Positions 17,477 to 26,579 of a DNA stretch of 64,000 bases are shown here, in pieces. This DNA is from Streptomyces nymphaeiformis. GTDB taxonomy: Bacteria > Actinomycetota > Actinomycetes > Streptomycetales > Streptomycetaceae. The stretch covers positions 1-64,000 of the forward strand of contig NZ_JACHJY010000002.1 of the NCBI RefSeq assembly GCF_014203895.1, given 5' to 3'. Each line of letters begins with the position of its first letter. The first letter of the stretch is position 1. The notes below the pieces were generated by a model, which saw nothing but the letters and a program-made list of their open reading frames with translations, did no database searches and was not told the DNA's origin. Position numbers and translations under genes: made by a program.

Positions 17477-20455
17477 TCAGCTCCCTGCGCGGGACCGGTA
17501 GTCCTGCCGCAGGGCGTCGAGGATCTCGGCGGCCTCCGGGAGGTCCGCCTTCCGGCAGCGCGCGGCCGCAGCCGTCAGCCGGGCGGCCGCCTCCTGGGTC
17601 CGGCCGAGACCGTTCCCCTCGATCAGGGCGGCGATCCGCACGGCCTCGGCACGCGGTACCTCTCCCGCGTCCCCGCCCCGCTCGTGGGCGGCGATCGCGG
17701 CCTCCGCCTCGGCGAGGGCCTCCGGGAAGCGGTCCGCCTCCGCCAGGACGCGGGCACGCCGGTAGTGCACCTCGCCGCTCTCGTACCAGGACGAGAAGCC
17801 CTCGGCGTCCTCCGGGACGGCGCCGAGCACCTCGTCCGCCCGCGTCAGGTGCTCCAGGGCCGCGTCGAGCCCTTCGGCCTCCCGGGCCACCATGGTGAGC
17901 CGGGCGAACTCGCGCATCATGTGCGTGATCAGGTGCGGATGGGGCGCCTCGGCGTGCGCGGCGAGCGCCCGCTCGTACGCGGTGTCCGCCGCGTCCCAGC
18001 GGCCGGCGAGCGCCAGCGTGGTCGCCGCCTCCGCCGCCACCAGGGTGAGGATCGGGCCGCCGTCCCCCCACGCGGCGACGGTGTCCGCGAGCCGCAGGAA
18101 CTCCTCGGCCGCGGCCAGGTGCTCCTCCAGCTCCCGCAGCCCGCGCGCGAGGTTCAGTCGCGCCTGGGCCAGCGGCCGTTCGCCGATCGTGGCGGCCGCC
18201 CCGTCGGCGAGCACGGACTCCAGGACGGCGACGGCGTCCGCCTGCTGCCCCGAGCGGCCCAGTACGTCGGCGAGCTGGAGCCGTACGTCGGTGGCCTCGT
18301 CGGCGGCCCCGTCCTGGTCGAACCGTGCGGCCGCCTCCGACAGATGGCGCACGGCGCCCGCGGTGTCCCCGAGGTGCGCGGCCGCGTGGCCGAGCAGGCT
18401 GTACGTCGGAGCCATCGGGAAGTCGGCGTCGTCGTACCGCACGGCGTCCGCGATCGACCGGTGCAGCAGCTCCGCCGCCTCCGCCGGCTCCTCCCGGGCG
18501 AGGAGGAACTGGGCGAGCAGGGCGCGTGGACGCCCACTGCGCCAGGGACGTTCCGCCGCCTCGTTGTCCACCAGAGCGGCCCGCAGCTCCGCCTCGGCGC
18601 CGGCCGTGTCACCGCGCCGGCCCGCCACCTCGGCGACGAACTGACGCACATTGGCCACGTGGTGGGGGAGGGAAAGACGCTCCGCCTCGGCGCGCATCGT
18701 GCCGGCACACTCCTCGAAGCGTTCCAGGGCGCCGTCGGGGACCTCCGGGAACGTCCGCACCACCGCCTGATACGCGGCGAACGTGCGGGAGTACAGCACG
18801 GCGAGGTACGCGAGCCGGCGGTCGAGCGCCACGTCGTCGCCGGCCACGGCCTCGCCCTCCCCGAGTGCCCCGCCTGTGAGCGGCGCCTCGGTCGTCAGAC
18901 GCTCCGCCTCGCGCAGGACCTCGTCCAGGCCGGACCGGACCGCGTCGGCGTCCGGCAGCGCCGCGCCCTCCGTCACATCGGGCGCGGCCGCCCACGCGAG
19001 GGCGCGGCTGCGGGTGGACAGCGCCTGCCACGGCATCCCGATGCCCTCGTAGAGGACGGCGGCCCGCTCCAGCTCGGCGATCGCCTCCGCGTCCCGGCCC
19101 GTCCGCGTGAGCACGTACGCCCGCTGGGCGGCGAGTTCGGCCCGCAGCAGGTCCTCCGGGCCGAGCCGGTCGTCATGGGCGGCGGAGCCGTCGGCGAGGC
19201 GGTCCCCGATGCGGGTCCAGAGCCGGGCGTCGCCGGGATGCCCCACCCGCGCCATGCGCCGCGCCTCGCGCACCAGCTCCACGAAGTCCTCGGGAACCTC
19301 GGGGCTGTCGACGGCGGGCGCGGCGGGCGCCACCACCGGGGCGCGGCCGACGGACGCCCGCAGGCCCAGCGGCAGCGGCTCGTCGAGCAGCGGGCGCCGG
19401 GCGAGGCGCTCGCGGCGGCGGTCGCCGACGGCCGTGGTGGCGTTGCGCGCGTCGAACGCGGCGGCGAGCCGGTCCGCCTCGGCGCGCACGTGGGCGAGGA
19501 GCCCGTCCGCCGTCCAGCTCCGTCCCGGTGGCCCGGCCACGGGGGCGTCCCCGTGCCCGTCCCCGACGAGCCGGGCGAGCAGGACCTCCACCCCGGTCAG
19601 GAACTCCAGGTGGGCCAGCGGGGCGCCGGTCGCCTCGAACAGCGGACGGTTCTCCGCGAGGATCTCCAGGCCGCGCCCCTCGTTGCGGGACAGCGCGCAG
19701 AACTCCAGGTGCAGGCCGACCGACTCCTGGGTGCCGGTGTTGCCCCGGACCCGCCGGTAGCCGGAGAGGTGGTGCGAGCGGGCCTCGTCCGCGCGGCCGA
19801 GGCGCAGCAGCGGCAGCAGCGCCTGCGCCTGGCTGACCTGCGGTTCCTCCGAGCAGCTCTGGGCCCCGCCGAGGACGGGGGCCCAGCTGTCGAGAGCTCC
19901 GGCGTCGTCGCCGGCCGTCACCTGGTGCCAGGCGAGGTGCCGGGTCTCGCAGGCCTCGCAGTCGCTGAGGTCGGTGCGGGTACGGGTGGCCCACAGGTCG
20001 TAGGCGTCGGCGACGTCCACGCCGGTGTGGGCGGCGACGTGGTAGCGCATCGCGGCCACCGGCTGGAGACCGTGCCCGGCCTCCGCGTACCGGACGCGCA
20101 TCTGGTCGATCCACCCCCGGACGGTGGCCAGCGGCATCTCGGGCACCTGGAGCAGGGACGTCGTCACCCACTTGAAGCGCCAGAAGACCTGGTGCGCCTC
20201 CCACTCGCTGAAGGACTCGGGAGCGGTGTCCCACAGCTTGAGCAGCCGGGCGAAGACGACGGGCGACTTGCGGTGCTCGCCGGTGAACTCGTACGCCGTC
20301 ATCAGCTCCAGGAGGGCCGTGACGAGCGTGTCCGGCTTCTCGAAGGGCTCGGCGGCCTCGACGAGCTCCTCCGCGGTCACGGTCCGCTGCAGTCCGTGCG
20401 GACGGTCGTGGTTCTCGCGCAGCGCCTCGAAGACGGCCTCGGGGGTGTCCAGCAT
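17477..20455 (-). CDS. giant TPR-repeat protein partnered with Hsp90-like gene
   Basis: A 992-residue cytosolic protein made of helical pairs. Degenerate TPR units are recognisable throughout the C-terminal half (for example AQRAYVLTRTGRDAEAIAEL, YSLLGHAAAHLGDTAGAVRH, ARLNLARGLRELEEHLAAAE). No catalytic motif or membrane segment is visible. The start at 20455 is only 2 bases past the Hsp90-like stop codon, so the two are translationally linked, and the long upstream open frame (to 21958) is rejected because it lies across the Hsp90 gene. By analogy with TPR co-chaperones it may bind the Hsp90-like protein or its clients, but this protein lacks evidence of a carboxylate-clamp motif. Confidence 0.72.
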   Translation of the reverse strand: MLDTPEAVFEALRENHDRPHGLQRTVTAEELVEAAEPFEKPDTLVTALLELMTAYEFTGEHRKSPVVFARLLKLWDTAPESFSEWEAHQVFWRFKWVTTSLLQVPEMPLATVRGWIDQMRVRYAEAGHGLQPVAAMRYHVAAHTGVDVADAYDLWATRTRTDLSDCEACETRHLAWHQVTAGDDAGALDSWAPVLGGAQSCSEEPQVSQAQALLPLLRLGRADEARSHHLSGYRRVRGNTGTQESVGLHLEFCALSRNEGRGLEILAENRPLFEATGAPLAHLEFLTGVEVLLARLVGDGHGDAPVAGPPGRSWTADGLLAHVRAEADRLAAAFDARNATTAVGDRRRERLARRPLLDEPLPLGLRASVGRAPVVAPAAPAVDSPEVPEDFVELVREARRMARVGHPGDARLWTRIGDRLADGSAAHDDRLGPEDLLRAELAAQRAYVLTRTGRDAEAIAELERAAVLYEGIGMPWQALSTRSRALAWAAAPDVTEGAALPDADAVRSGLDEVLREAERLTTEAPLTGGALGEGEAVAGDDVALDRRLAYLAVLYSRTFAAYQAVVRTFPEVPDGALERFEECAGTMRAEAERLSLPHHVANVRQFVAEVAGRRGDTAGAEAELRAALVDNEAAERPWRSGRPRALLAQFLLAREEPAEAAELLHRSIADAVRYDDADFPMAPTYSLLGHAAAHLGDTAGAVRHLSEAAARFDQDGAADEATDVRLQLADVLGRSGQQADAVAVLESVLADGAAATIGERPLAQARLNLARGLRELEEHLAAAEEFLRLADTVAAWGDGGPILTLVAAEAATTLALAGRWDAADTAYERALAAHAEAPHPHLITHMMREFARLTMVAREAEGLDAALEHLTRADEVLGAVPEDAEGFSSWYESGEVHYRRARVLAEADRFPEALAEAEAAIAAHERGGDAGEVPRAEAVRIAALIEGNGLGRTQEAAARLTAAAARCRKADLPEAAEILDALRQDYRSRAGS

Positions 20456-20457
20456 CT

Positions 20458-22320
20458 CTACAGTTCCTTCCGGGGCCCGGTGCCGGTGGCGTCCGTGCCG
20501 GGGTGGTGCATGGCGTGGGTGAGCAGACCGATGAAGGCCCGGTTGAGCAGGGCGCTCTCGCTCGCGCGGAGCGGGCGGCGGCTGAGCAGCAGCGCCTGGC
20601 CGTAGAGCGCCTCGGCGGTCGTCACGGCGAGGCCGCGCTCGGTGATCGTGATCGCCTGCCGGACCAGCGGGTTGAGGTGGTTCAGGACCAGCTGGGCGCG
20701 CGGGGTCTCCTGCCGCAGCGAACCGAGGATGTCGGCCCACAGGCCGTCGCTTCCGGCGGCGAGGTCCGACCTCGTCCGCTCGTGGCGCGCCTCCCGGTTG
20801 TCGAGGAGCAGCGCGGGGGCGGTGACGGGCTGGAAGTCGCGCAGGACGACGTCGCAGTCGTGCACGCCGATCGTCTCCCGGGCGACCGCGAGGAAGGCCG
20901 CGGCGCGCAGTTCGGCGGTCGGGTCCACCGCGTCCAGGTGGGCGGTGACCGTGGCCGGGTCGAGGTCCGTGACGGTCGTGCCCGGACGGATCTCGGGCAG
21001 CCGGTGCACCAGGTCCCGGTCGTAGGTGTAGCCGCCGTTGACGACGCCGAGACCGGCGGCCGAGGCGATGGGCGCGACCTGGCGGAACTCCTCGACGCTG
21101 CGGGCGACCAGGACCGTCGGGTGCGTCCGTGCGAACTCCTCCAGGGTGACGTTGCCGTCGGTCGTCTCGAACGGCAGCCACGGCAGCACGATCCGCAGCA
21201 GCTCGTCGTCGTAGCGGGCCAGCGCCTTCACCGCGAGGTGGTGGGTGTCGATGAAGCGGTGGAGGAGCGACGGGTCGCTGGCGGCGAGCCCGGTGAGCCA
21301 GTCGCGGATCCGGTCGCCCAGCGCGTCCCGTACGGCGGACAACGTGCCGTCCTCGTACAGCGCCTCCCGCGAAGCGGTCGGCCGCAGACTCGTCGTGTCG
21401 ACCACGCACCGGACGAAGAACGCCCAGTCCGGGAGCAGTTCGGGTGCCTGGTCGGTGAGCAGCATGCCCTTGAGGTGCACCCGGTGCCCCGCGCGCTGCG
21501 CCGGGCTGACGGCCGTCGGCAGGACGTAGGCGACACCGCGCAGACCGGCCGCCGGCAGGTCGAGCTCGACGCTGTCGAGCGGTGCGAAGCCGAACAGGTC
21601 CTTGCAGTGCGCGGCGAGGGCCTCGCGGCGGGCCAGCGGGGAGCGGTGCTCCCGCTCCCACGGCGGCGCCTCGTTGATCCGGTGGGTCTCGCCGCGGGGG
21701 CCGACGACGGTGACCTCGTGCCGCAGCAGACCGCCGTAGTGCCGGGCCAGGGAGACGACCTGGTCCGGGCTCGTCCACTCGGCGTTGTCGGCGCGCGGGG
21801 TCAGGCGGACGGTCGTGCCCGGCTCCGGCGCGGCGGAGGCGGGCAGGGTCCGGATGGTGTAGCGGCCGTCGGAGTGGCCGCGCCACTCGACGGCGGGCGC
21901 CGACGGGTCGGCCGCGGAGCGGCTCACCACCGTGATCTCGTCGGCCACGACGAAGCACGCCAGCAGACCGATGCCGAACTGGCCGATGAACTCCCCGCGG
22001 GCGGCGTCCAGACCGGCGCCGTCCAGGGCGCCGTCGGCGGTCCGCTTGGAGCTGCGCCCGATGGTGGCGAGGAACCGGTGGACGTCGGCCTCCGTGAGGC
22101 CGATGCCGGTGTCCGTGACGGTCAGGGTCTCACCGGTGCGGACGGTGATGGTGCCGGGGGCGCCGGGAGAGACCGCCTGGCGCGCGGTGATGGCGTCGAC
22201 GGCGTTCTGCAGCAGTTCGCGCAGGTAGACGCGCGGGCTGGAGTACAGGTGGTGGGAGAGCAGGTCGACCAGGCCGCGCAGATCGACCTGGAACGTGTGG
22301 GCGGACTCGGAAGGGTGCAC
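20458..22320 (-). CDS. Hsp90-family ATPase (HtpG-like, divergent)
   Basis: A 620-residue GHKL chaperone-like protein. The N-terminal ATP site has all family motifs: LRELLQNAVDAI (Glu and Asn), VTDTGIGLTEADV (DxGxG), IGRSSK, and GEFIGQFGIGLLACFVVADEI (lid and GxGxG). The middle domain has RPTASREALYEDGTL, containing the conserved Arg of Hsp90 ATPases. The C-terminal dimerisation region is short and divergent. It is smaller than E. coli HtpG in the middle/C domains and has no MEEVD tail. GTG start; no strong ribosome site. Operon partner is the TPR gene. Confidence 0.85.
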   Translation of the reverse strand: MHPSESAHTFQVDLRGLVDLLSHHLYSSPRVYLRELLQNAVDAITARQAVSPGAPGTITVRTGETLTVTDTGIGLTEADVHRFLATIGRSSKRTADGALDGAGLDAARGEFIGQFGIGLLACFVVADEITVVSRSAADPSAPAVEWRGHSDGRYTIRTLPASAAPEPGTTVRLTPRADNAEWTSPDQVVSLARHYGGLLRHEVTVVGPRGETHRINEAPPWEREHRSPLARREALAAHCKDLFGFAPLDSVELDLPAAGLRGVAYVLPTAVSPAQRAGHRVHLKGMLLTDQAPELLPDWAFFVRCVVDTTSLRPTASREALYEDGTLSAVRDALGDRIRDWLTGLAASDPSLLHRFIDTHHLAVKALARYDDELLRIVLPWLPFETTDGNVTLEEFARTHPTVLVARSVEEFRQVAPIASAAGLGVVNGGYTYDRDLVHRLPEIRPGTTVTDLDPATVTAHLDAVDPTAELRAAAFLAVARETIGVHDCDVVLRDFQPVTAPALLLDNREARHERTRSDLAAGSDGLWADILGSLRQETPRAQLVLNHLNPLVRQAITITERGLAVTTAEALYGQALLLSRRPLRASESALLNRAFIGLLTHAMHHPGTDATGTGPRKEL

Positions 22321-22385
22321 CTGACGGAGTCTTTCGGTGGGCCCGTCCGTGCCGGGAGGGCGCGGACGGGAAGCGGAAGGAAGGC

Positions 22386-22424
22386 GTACGGAGGGGTACG
22401 GAGGACGTACGGAAGGGGTACGGA
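22386..22424. repeat. four GTACGGA direct repeats upstream of Hsp90-like gene
   Basis: GTACGGA occurs at 22386, 22396, 22407 and 22418 (spacing 10, 11, 11), 66-104 bases upstream of the Hsp90-like start, each followed by GG or AGG. This could be an operator array or low-complexity remnant. No other feature is seen in the 22321-22500 gap. Confidence 0.45.
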
Positions 22425-22500
22425 GGGGCCGGCGGCCTCACGACCGGACGGCCCGGCCGACGCGTGGCGCGCAGAGGGCCGAACCGGCGCGGCCCCCGGC

Positions 22501-23478
22501 TCAGCGACCGGCCGACGAACGCCGCTTGCGGTACGCCGCGGCGGGGTCGGAGCCGTCCAGGTAGTACCAGGGGAACTCGGTGACCTGCCCCTCGGTGGCG
22601 CGGAAGCACTCCCGGGCGGCCTCCTGGTCCCCGGCCAGCGAGAAGGCCATCGCGAAGGTGTTGAGGACCTGGAGCCACCCGCCCCGCCGGACGAAGTCCG
22701 GGTGCCGGTAGGAGTGCTCGGCGGCCTCCCGCAGGGACTTCGCCACCTCGGCCAGCCGCATGTACGCGGCGTCCGCACCCGGGTCGAGGGAGAGCCACTC
22801 CTCCAGGTGTCCCGCGGCGACGAGCTGCCCCAGGTGGGTGCCGCCCGGGGCGCCGAACGCGGACGCGCGCGCGAAGGCGTGCATCTCCGCGTGGGAACCG
22901 CCCCACTTGTCGCAGACCTGCTGCAACTGCTGCTGGTGCGCCTCCAGGTGCTGCGGGTCGCGTCGCACCGTCGCCTCGAAGCGGCGCCGCGCGGTGACCT
23001 GGCCGACCTCGAGGCCGCGCCCGGTGATCTGGAGGCCGTACCACGGAGAGGTCCACAGCGGTTCGCGCTCGGCCGCCTCGTACAGCCACTCCTCGGCCGT
23101 GCGCAGCCGCGAGTGGAAGACCTCGAACTGCTCGCGCGAGACGTCCTTGGCGCGGGCCGCGGTGCGCGCCTCCCACCCCCAGCTGAGGTGGCGGATTCCG
23201 GCCACGAGCCGGGGCAGCGCCGCCTCCGGTTCCGCTTCGAGGACCGGGGTGATCCACCGCTCCACGCCGGGGGTGTCGCCGACGGCCCACAGGAGTTCCG
23301 TGCGGCCCTCGCTCTCGGGGTGCGCTTCGAGCACCTTCCGCACCGTGGCCCAGTCCCCGGCCCGCGCGGCCTCCCGGACGCGGGGGACGTCCGGATCCCC
23401 GGAGTCCTTCACCAGCCGTACGGCCGGCCGGCCCGTCCATTTCCCCAGCGTGAGCCCCCAATCACGGAGCAACGCCAT
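22501..23478 (-). CDS. uncharacterised helical protein (possibly DUF4034-like)
   Basis: A 325-residue soluble protein rich in Trp, Glu and Ala with helical repeat character (VREAARAGDWATVRKVLEAH, RTAEEWLYEAAEREPLWTSP, ARASAFGAPGGTHLGQLVAAG). The pattern resembles bacterial DUF4034 proteins, but I am not certain. It has no signal peptide, membrane segment or catalytic motif that I can recognise. It lies upstream of the Hsp90-TPR pair on the same strand with a 180-base gap, so it may be functionally linked but probably not strictly co-transcribed. Confidence 0.6.
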   Translation of the reverse strand: MALLRDWGLTLGKWTGRPAVRLVKDSGDPDVPRVREAARAGDWATVRKVLEAHPESEGRTELLWAVGDTPGVERWITPVLEAEPEAALPRLVAGIRHLSWGWEARTAARAKDVSREQFEVFHSRLRTAEEWLYEAAEREPLWTSPWYGLQITGRGLEVGQVTARRRFEATVRRDPQHLEAHQQQLQQVCDKWGGSHAEMHAFARASAFGAPGGTHLGQLVAAGHLEEWLSLDPGADAAYMRLAEVAKSLREAAEHSYRHPDFVRRGGWLQVLNTFAMAFSLAGDQEAARECFRATEGQVTEFPWYYLDGSDPAAAYRKRRSSAGR

Positions 23479-23605
23479 GTCCCCACCCCTTGCTGTGTCC
23501 GAACGGGGCGGTCAGTGATCACCCGCCCCGTGGACGTAGTGACTATCACGCGCGACCGACAATCGCACAGCTGTTTCCCTCTGCTTCCCCGGGGCCGTCG
23601 GGCGC

Positions 23606-24880
23606 TCAGCCGGCGCCCGTGGCGCCCTCGGTGTCGGTGGCCGGTTCCGGTGCCCGGCGCAGGGCGCGGACGGCCGGGACGGAGAGCATGACGGCGATCA
23701 GGAGCAGACCCGTGACGGACGAGAAGAGCAGGACGCGGTCGGCGCCCACGCTCTCGGCGGCCGGGCCGGACAGGGCGCGGCCCAGGGGGATGACCATGAT
23801 CGAGCCCGCGACGTCGTACGCGGAGACACGGCTCAGGACGGCGAGGGGGATGTGCGACTGCACGCTCGTCGCCCACATGACGCCCCAGAAGGCGAACCCG
23901 CAGCCGGCCACGACACCGGTCAGCGCCGTGACGGTGAAGTTCCACCCCAGGGCGGGCGCCAGCGGGTTCAGGGAGAAGAAGAACATGGCGCACGCGCCCG
24001 CGACGAGCGGGCGGCGCGGCCGGACCCGCATGCCGAGCAGTCCGCCGACGATCGTGCCGGCGCCGTCGGCGGAGGCGATCCAGCCGTAACCGCTCGCGCC
24101 GTGCTGTTCGGTGAGCAGCGCCGCGCCGAGCGGCAGGGCCGGGCCGAAGACGAACAGGCCGTAGACGGACCACACGGCGATCACGCCCCACAGCCAGGAC
24201 CGGGACCGGAACTCGTGCCATCCGGTGGCGAGCCGCCGCAGGATCGGTTCGTCGCTCTCGTCCCGGGCCGTGCCGAGCTTCCGCAGCGGCGCCAGACCGA
24301 GCGCGCTGCAGGCGTAGAAGGCCGCGATGACGACGAAGGAGCCGGCGACGTCCCCGTACGCCACGAGCAGGCCGGAGAGGCCCGGACCGAGCAGGGTGCA
24401 GATCGACTCGGAGATCCGCAGCAGCGCGTTGGCCCGCTGGATGTCCTCGGCGACCCGGGGCACCAGGCTCGCCAGACCCGGCTGGAACATGGCGGTCGCG
24501 GCGCCGCTGAGCGCGAGCAGCGCCATCATGTGCCACAGCCGCATGTCGCCGGCGGCGAGGAGCACCGCGAGCGCCAGCATGGCCACCATCCGCACCACGT
24601 CGGCGCCGACCATCATCACCTGCGGGGTGAACCGGTCGGCGAACACCCCGCCGAACAGCACGAGCAGGACGATCGGCGCCATCCACGCGGCCAGCGCGTA
24701 GCCCACGCCCGCCGCCCCGTACCCCGCGCCGAGCACGGCGGTCGTCAGCGAGACCATCAGCATGCCGTCGGCGAGGAGCGAGGTGCTGCGGGCACCGAAG
24801 AACAGCCGGAAGCGCGGAGAACGCCACGGGCTGGGAAGGGAGTTCGCCGCCGTCTGTATCGTCACGTCATTCGTCGTCAT
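23606..24880 (-). CDS. MFS exporter (EntS-like) of biosynthetic island
   Basis: A 424-residue MFS protein with about 12 helices, of the MFS_3/enterobactin-exporter type: conserved SPRFRLFFGARSTSLLADGM at the start, FGGVFADRFTPQVMM between helices 2 and 3, and ATAMFQPGLASLVPRV. Its ATG begins one base after the condensation-protein stop codon, so it is the last gene of a four-gene run (dioxygenase, DUF6271-like, condensation protein, MFS). Export of the product is the obvious role (inference). Confidence 0.85.
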   Translation of the reverse strand: MTTNDVTIQTAANSLPSPWRSPRFRLFFGARSTSLLADGMLMVSLTTAVLGAGYGAAGVGYALAAWMAPIVLLVLFGGVFADRFTPQVMMVGADVVRMVAMLALAVLLAAGDMRLWHMMALLALSGAATAMFQPGLASLVPRVAEDIQRANALLRISESICTLLGPGLSGLLVAYGDVAGSFVVIAAFYACSALGLAPLRKLGTARDESDEPILRRLATGWHEFRSRSWLWGVIAVWSVYGLFVFGPALPLGAALLTEQHGASGYGWIASADGAGTIVGGLLGMRVRPRRPLVAGACAMFFFSLNPLAPALGWNFTVTALTGVVAGCGFAFWGVMWATSVQSHIPLAVLSRVSAYDVAGSIMVIPLGRALSGPAAESVGADRVLLFSSVTGLLLIAVMLSVPAVRALRRAPEPATDTEGATGAG

Positions 24881-24881
24881 G

Positions 24882-26579
24882 TCACATGCGCCGGTCCCGG
24901 CCGGCCCCTTCCCTGAGAATCCGCTGCCGGAGCCACGCGCTGGTCCGGTCCCGGTCCGCCTCCGCCGGCGCGTCCCGCACGATCACGTACCGGCGCGGGG
25001 CCAGCACCCCCGGCCGGCCCGGGAGGGCGTCCATCAGTGCCGCGTGCGCGTCGGCCGGAGTGAGCGGGGAGCCGCCGCACGCGAGGTACGCGGTGAGGCC
25101 GTCCTCGTCCGGAGTCACCTGCACGGGTACGCCTCCCAGCGCCCCGCCCAGCACCTCCGCCACCTCGCGCGGCGACACCCACGAGCCGTCCACCCGGACC
25201 CAGCCCGCGCCGCGCTCGACCGGCCGGACGCCCGTCACCCCGGTGAGCGCCGCCAGCGGCACGTCCTCGGTGGCGGCCGCCTCCAGGAGCCGTACCAGAC
25301 CGGTGAGGAATCCCTCGGCCTCGTCCGGGGCGAAGAGCGCGGGATCGACCCACAGGTCGAGCCGGAGCAGGGGCGCCGTCTCGTGGACGAAGGTCAGGAT
25401 CCGGGTCGGCAGCACCTGCACCGGCCCCCGGACCACGTCCAGTTCGGGCCCGTCGGACCCGCCCGTGGATCCGGCCGCCGCCGGGAGCGTGCTGACGTCG
25501 TTGAAGACGACGTCGCGGGCGAAGCGGCTGCCCCGCTCGTGGGTGACGGCGTCGATCATGTCCCAGAGGCGGACCGCGTCGAACTGGCTGTGCCGGTAGG
25601 CGTTGAGCGCCGCCCCCCACGCCTTGCCCAGGAGCGCGTCGAAGGACGGCACCCCCATGTCGAGGCGGAGCAGCGCGTCCTGCGACACGGTGTTCACCGA
25701 GCGGGCCAGCCGGGGCAGGAACCGGTTGGAGGTCGGCACGGCGGCCACGCAGGACGACTGGCCCGCACGGTGCGCCACGAGCGCGCACCAGGCCGTGAGC
25801 AGCACCGTGGACGGCAGGCCGCCGGTGCGTTCCGCCACGAGGGCGAGCGCGCGGGCGCCCCGCAGCGAGCGGAGCGTCAGCTGCTCCGCCTCGACCTCCG
25901 TGCCCACGGCGCCCGGCTCCGCGAACATCGCCTGCGGGCCGGTGCGGATGATCCGCTCCCAGTGCCGCAGGGACGCCTCGGCCTTCCGGAGCCCGCCCGG
26001 GGTCGCCTCCTCGGCGGCGAGGTCGAGCGGGGTGAACGCCGTCACGGCGGGGAGCGTCCGGCCGGCGAGCAGGTCGAGCCAGTCCTCCTCCAGGACGGAG
26101 AGCGCGCTCACGTCCGTCACGGCGTGGCTCGCCGCCAGGGCGACGAACACCGGAGCACCGGCCACGGCGACGAGGGAGACGCGGAGCCCGAAGTCCCGGT
26201 CCAGGTGGAAGCGGCCGACGCGGTCCCGGCGGGCCACCGCGTCGGCGTACCCGGCGGCGTCCGGCGGAACCTCGTCGTGATCGAGGACCGTGACCGTGAA
26301 CTCTCCCTCCGAGGCCACGACCTGCTCGCGCGGCGCCTCGCCCGGCGCGTGGGGGAAGGTCGTCCGCAGTGCCTCGTGCCGCACCACCAGGGCGCGCAGC
26401 GCGTCGATCGCCGACTCCGTCCGCGTCCCCTCGGGCACGGGCCACACGGCGTGGATGTTGATGTGCTCGGGCTCGTCCCGCAGCATGCAGCGGATCATGT
26501 TGGCCTGGCCCATCGTGACGGGCCCCCGGCGCCGCTCCCCGCCCGCGTAGGCGACGGTGATCGTGTACGTCTTCGTCAT
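24882..26579 (-). CDS. stand-alone NRPS condensation protein with adenylation C-subdomain-like tail
   Basis: A 565-residue protein. Residues 15-440 resemble an NRPS condensation domain: VVRHEALRTTF (C2-like), ASHAVTDVSAL at 151-160 with His152 and Asp156 of HxxxD (the first His of the HH pair is Ser), and ARDVVFNDVS. The last 115 residues resemble the small C-terminal part of adenylation enzymes (VRVDGSWVSPREVAEVLGG, LPGRPGVLAPRRYVIVRDAP) without any adenylation core. It would form an amide or ester bond using an acyl group on the carrier protein encoded at 30164. Start ATG overlaps the upstream stop (ATGA). Free-standing condensation proteins often couple to an external amine or alcohol. Confidence 0.75.
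   Translation of the reverse strand: MTKTYTITVAYAGGERRRGPVTMGQANMIRCMLRDEPEHINIHAVWPVPEGTRTESAIDALRALVVRHEALRTTFPHAPGEAPREQVVASEGEFTVTVLDHDEVPPDAAGYADAVARRDRVGRFHLDRDFGLRVSLVAVAGAPVFVALAASHAVTDVSALSVLEEDWLDLLAGRTLPAVTAFTPLDLAAEEATPGGLRKAEASLRHWERIIRTGPQAMFAEPGAVGTEVEAEQLTLRSLRGARALALVAERTGGLPSTVLLTAWCALVAHRAGQSSCVAAVPTSNRFLPRLARSVNTVSQDALLRLDMGVPSFDALLGKAWGAALNAYRHSQFDAVRLWDMIDAVTHERGSRFARDVVFNDVSTLPAAAGSTGGSDGPELDVVRGPVQVLPTRILTFVHETAPLLRLDLWVDPALFAPDEAEGFLTGLVRLLEAAATEDVPLAALTGVTGVRPVERGAGWVRVDGSWVSPREVAEVLGGALGGVPVQVTPDEDGLTAYLACGGSPLTPADAHAALMDALPGRPGVLAPRRYVIVRDAPAEADRDRTSAWLRQRILREGAGRDRRM

Noticed and set aside
17684..20605. 973-codon open frame antisense to the TPR gene
   Set aside because: Shadow ORF caused by third-position GC; no homology pattern and wrong codon bias.
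20456..21958. In-frame upstream extension of the TPR gene to 21958
   Set aside because: It lies entirely over the Hsp90-like gene; the ATG at 20455 two bases after the Hsp90 stop is the natural start.
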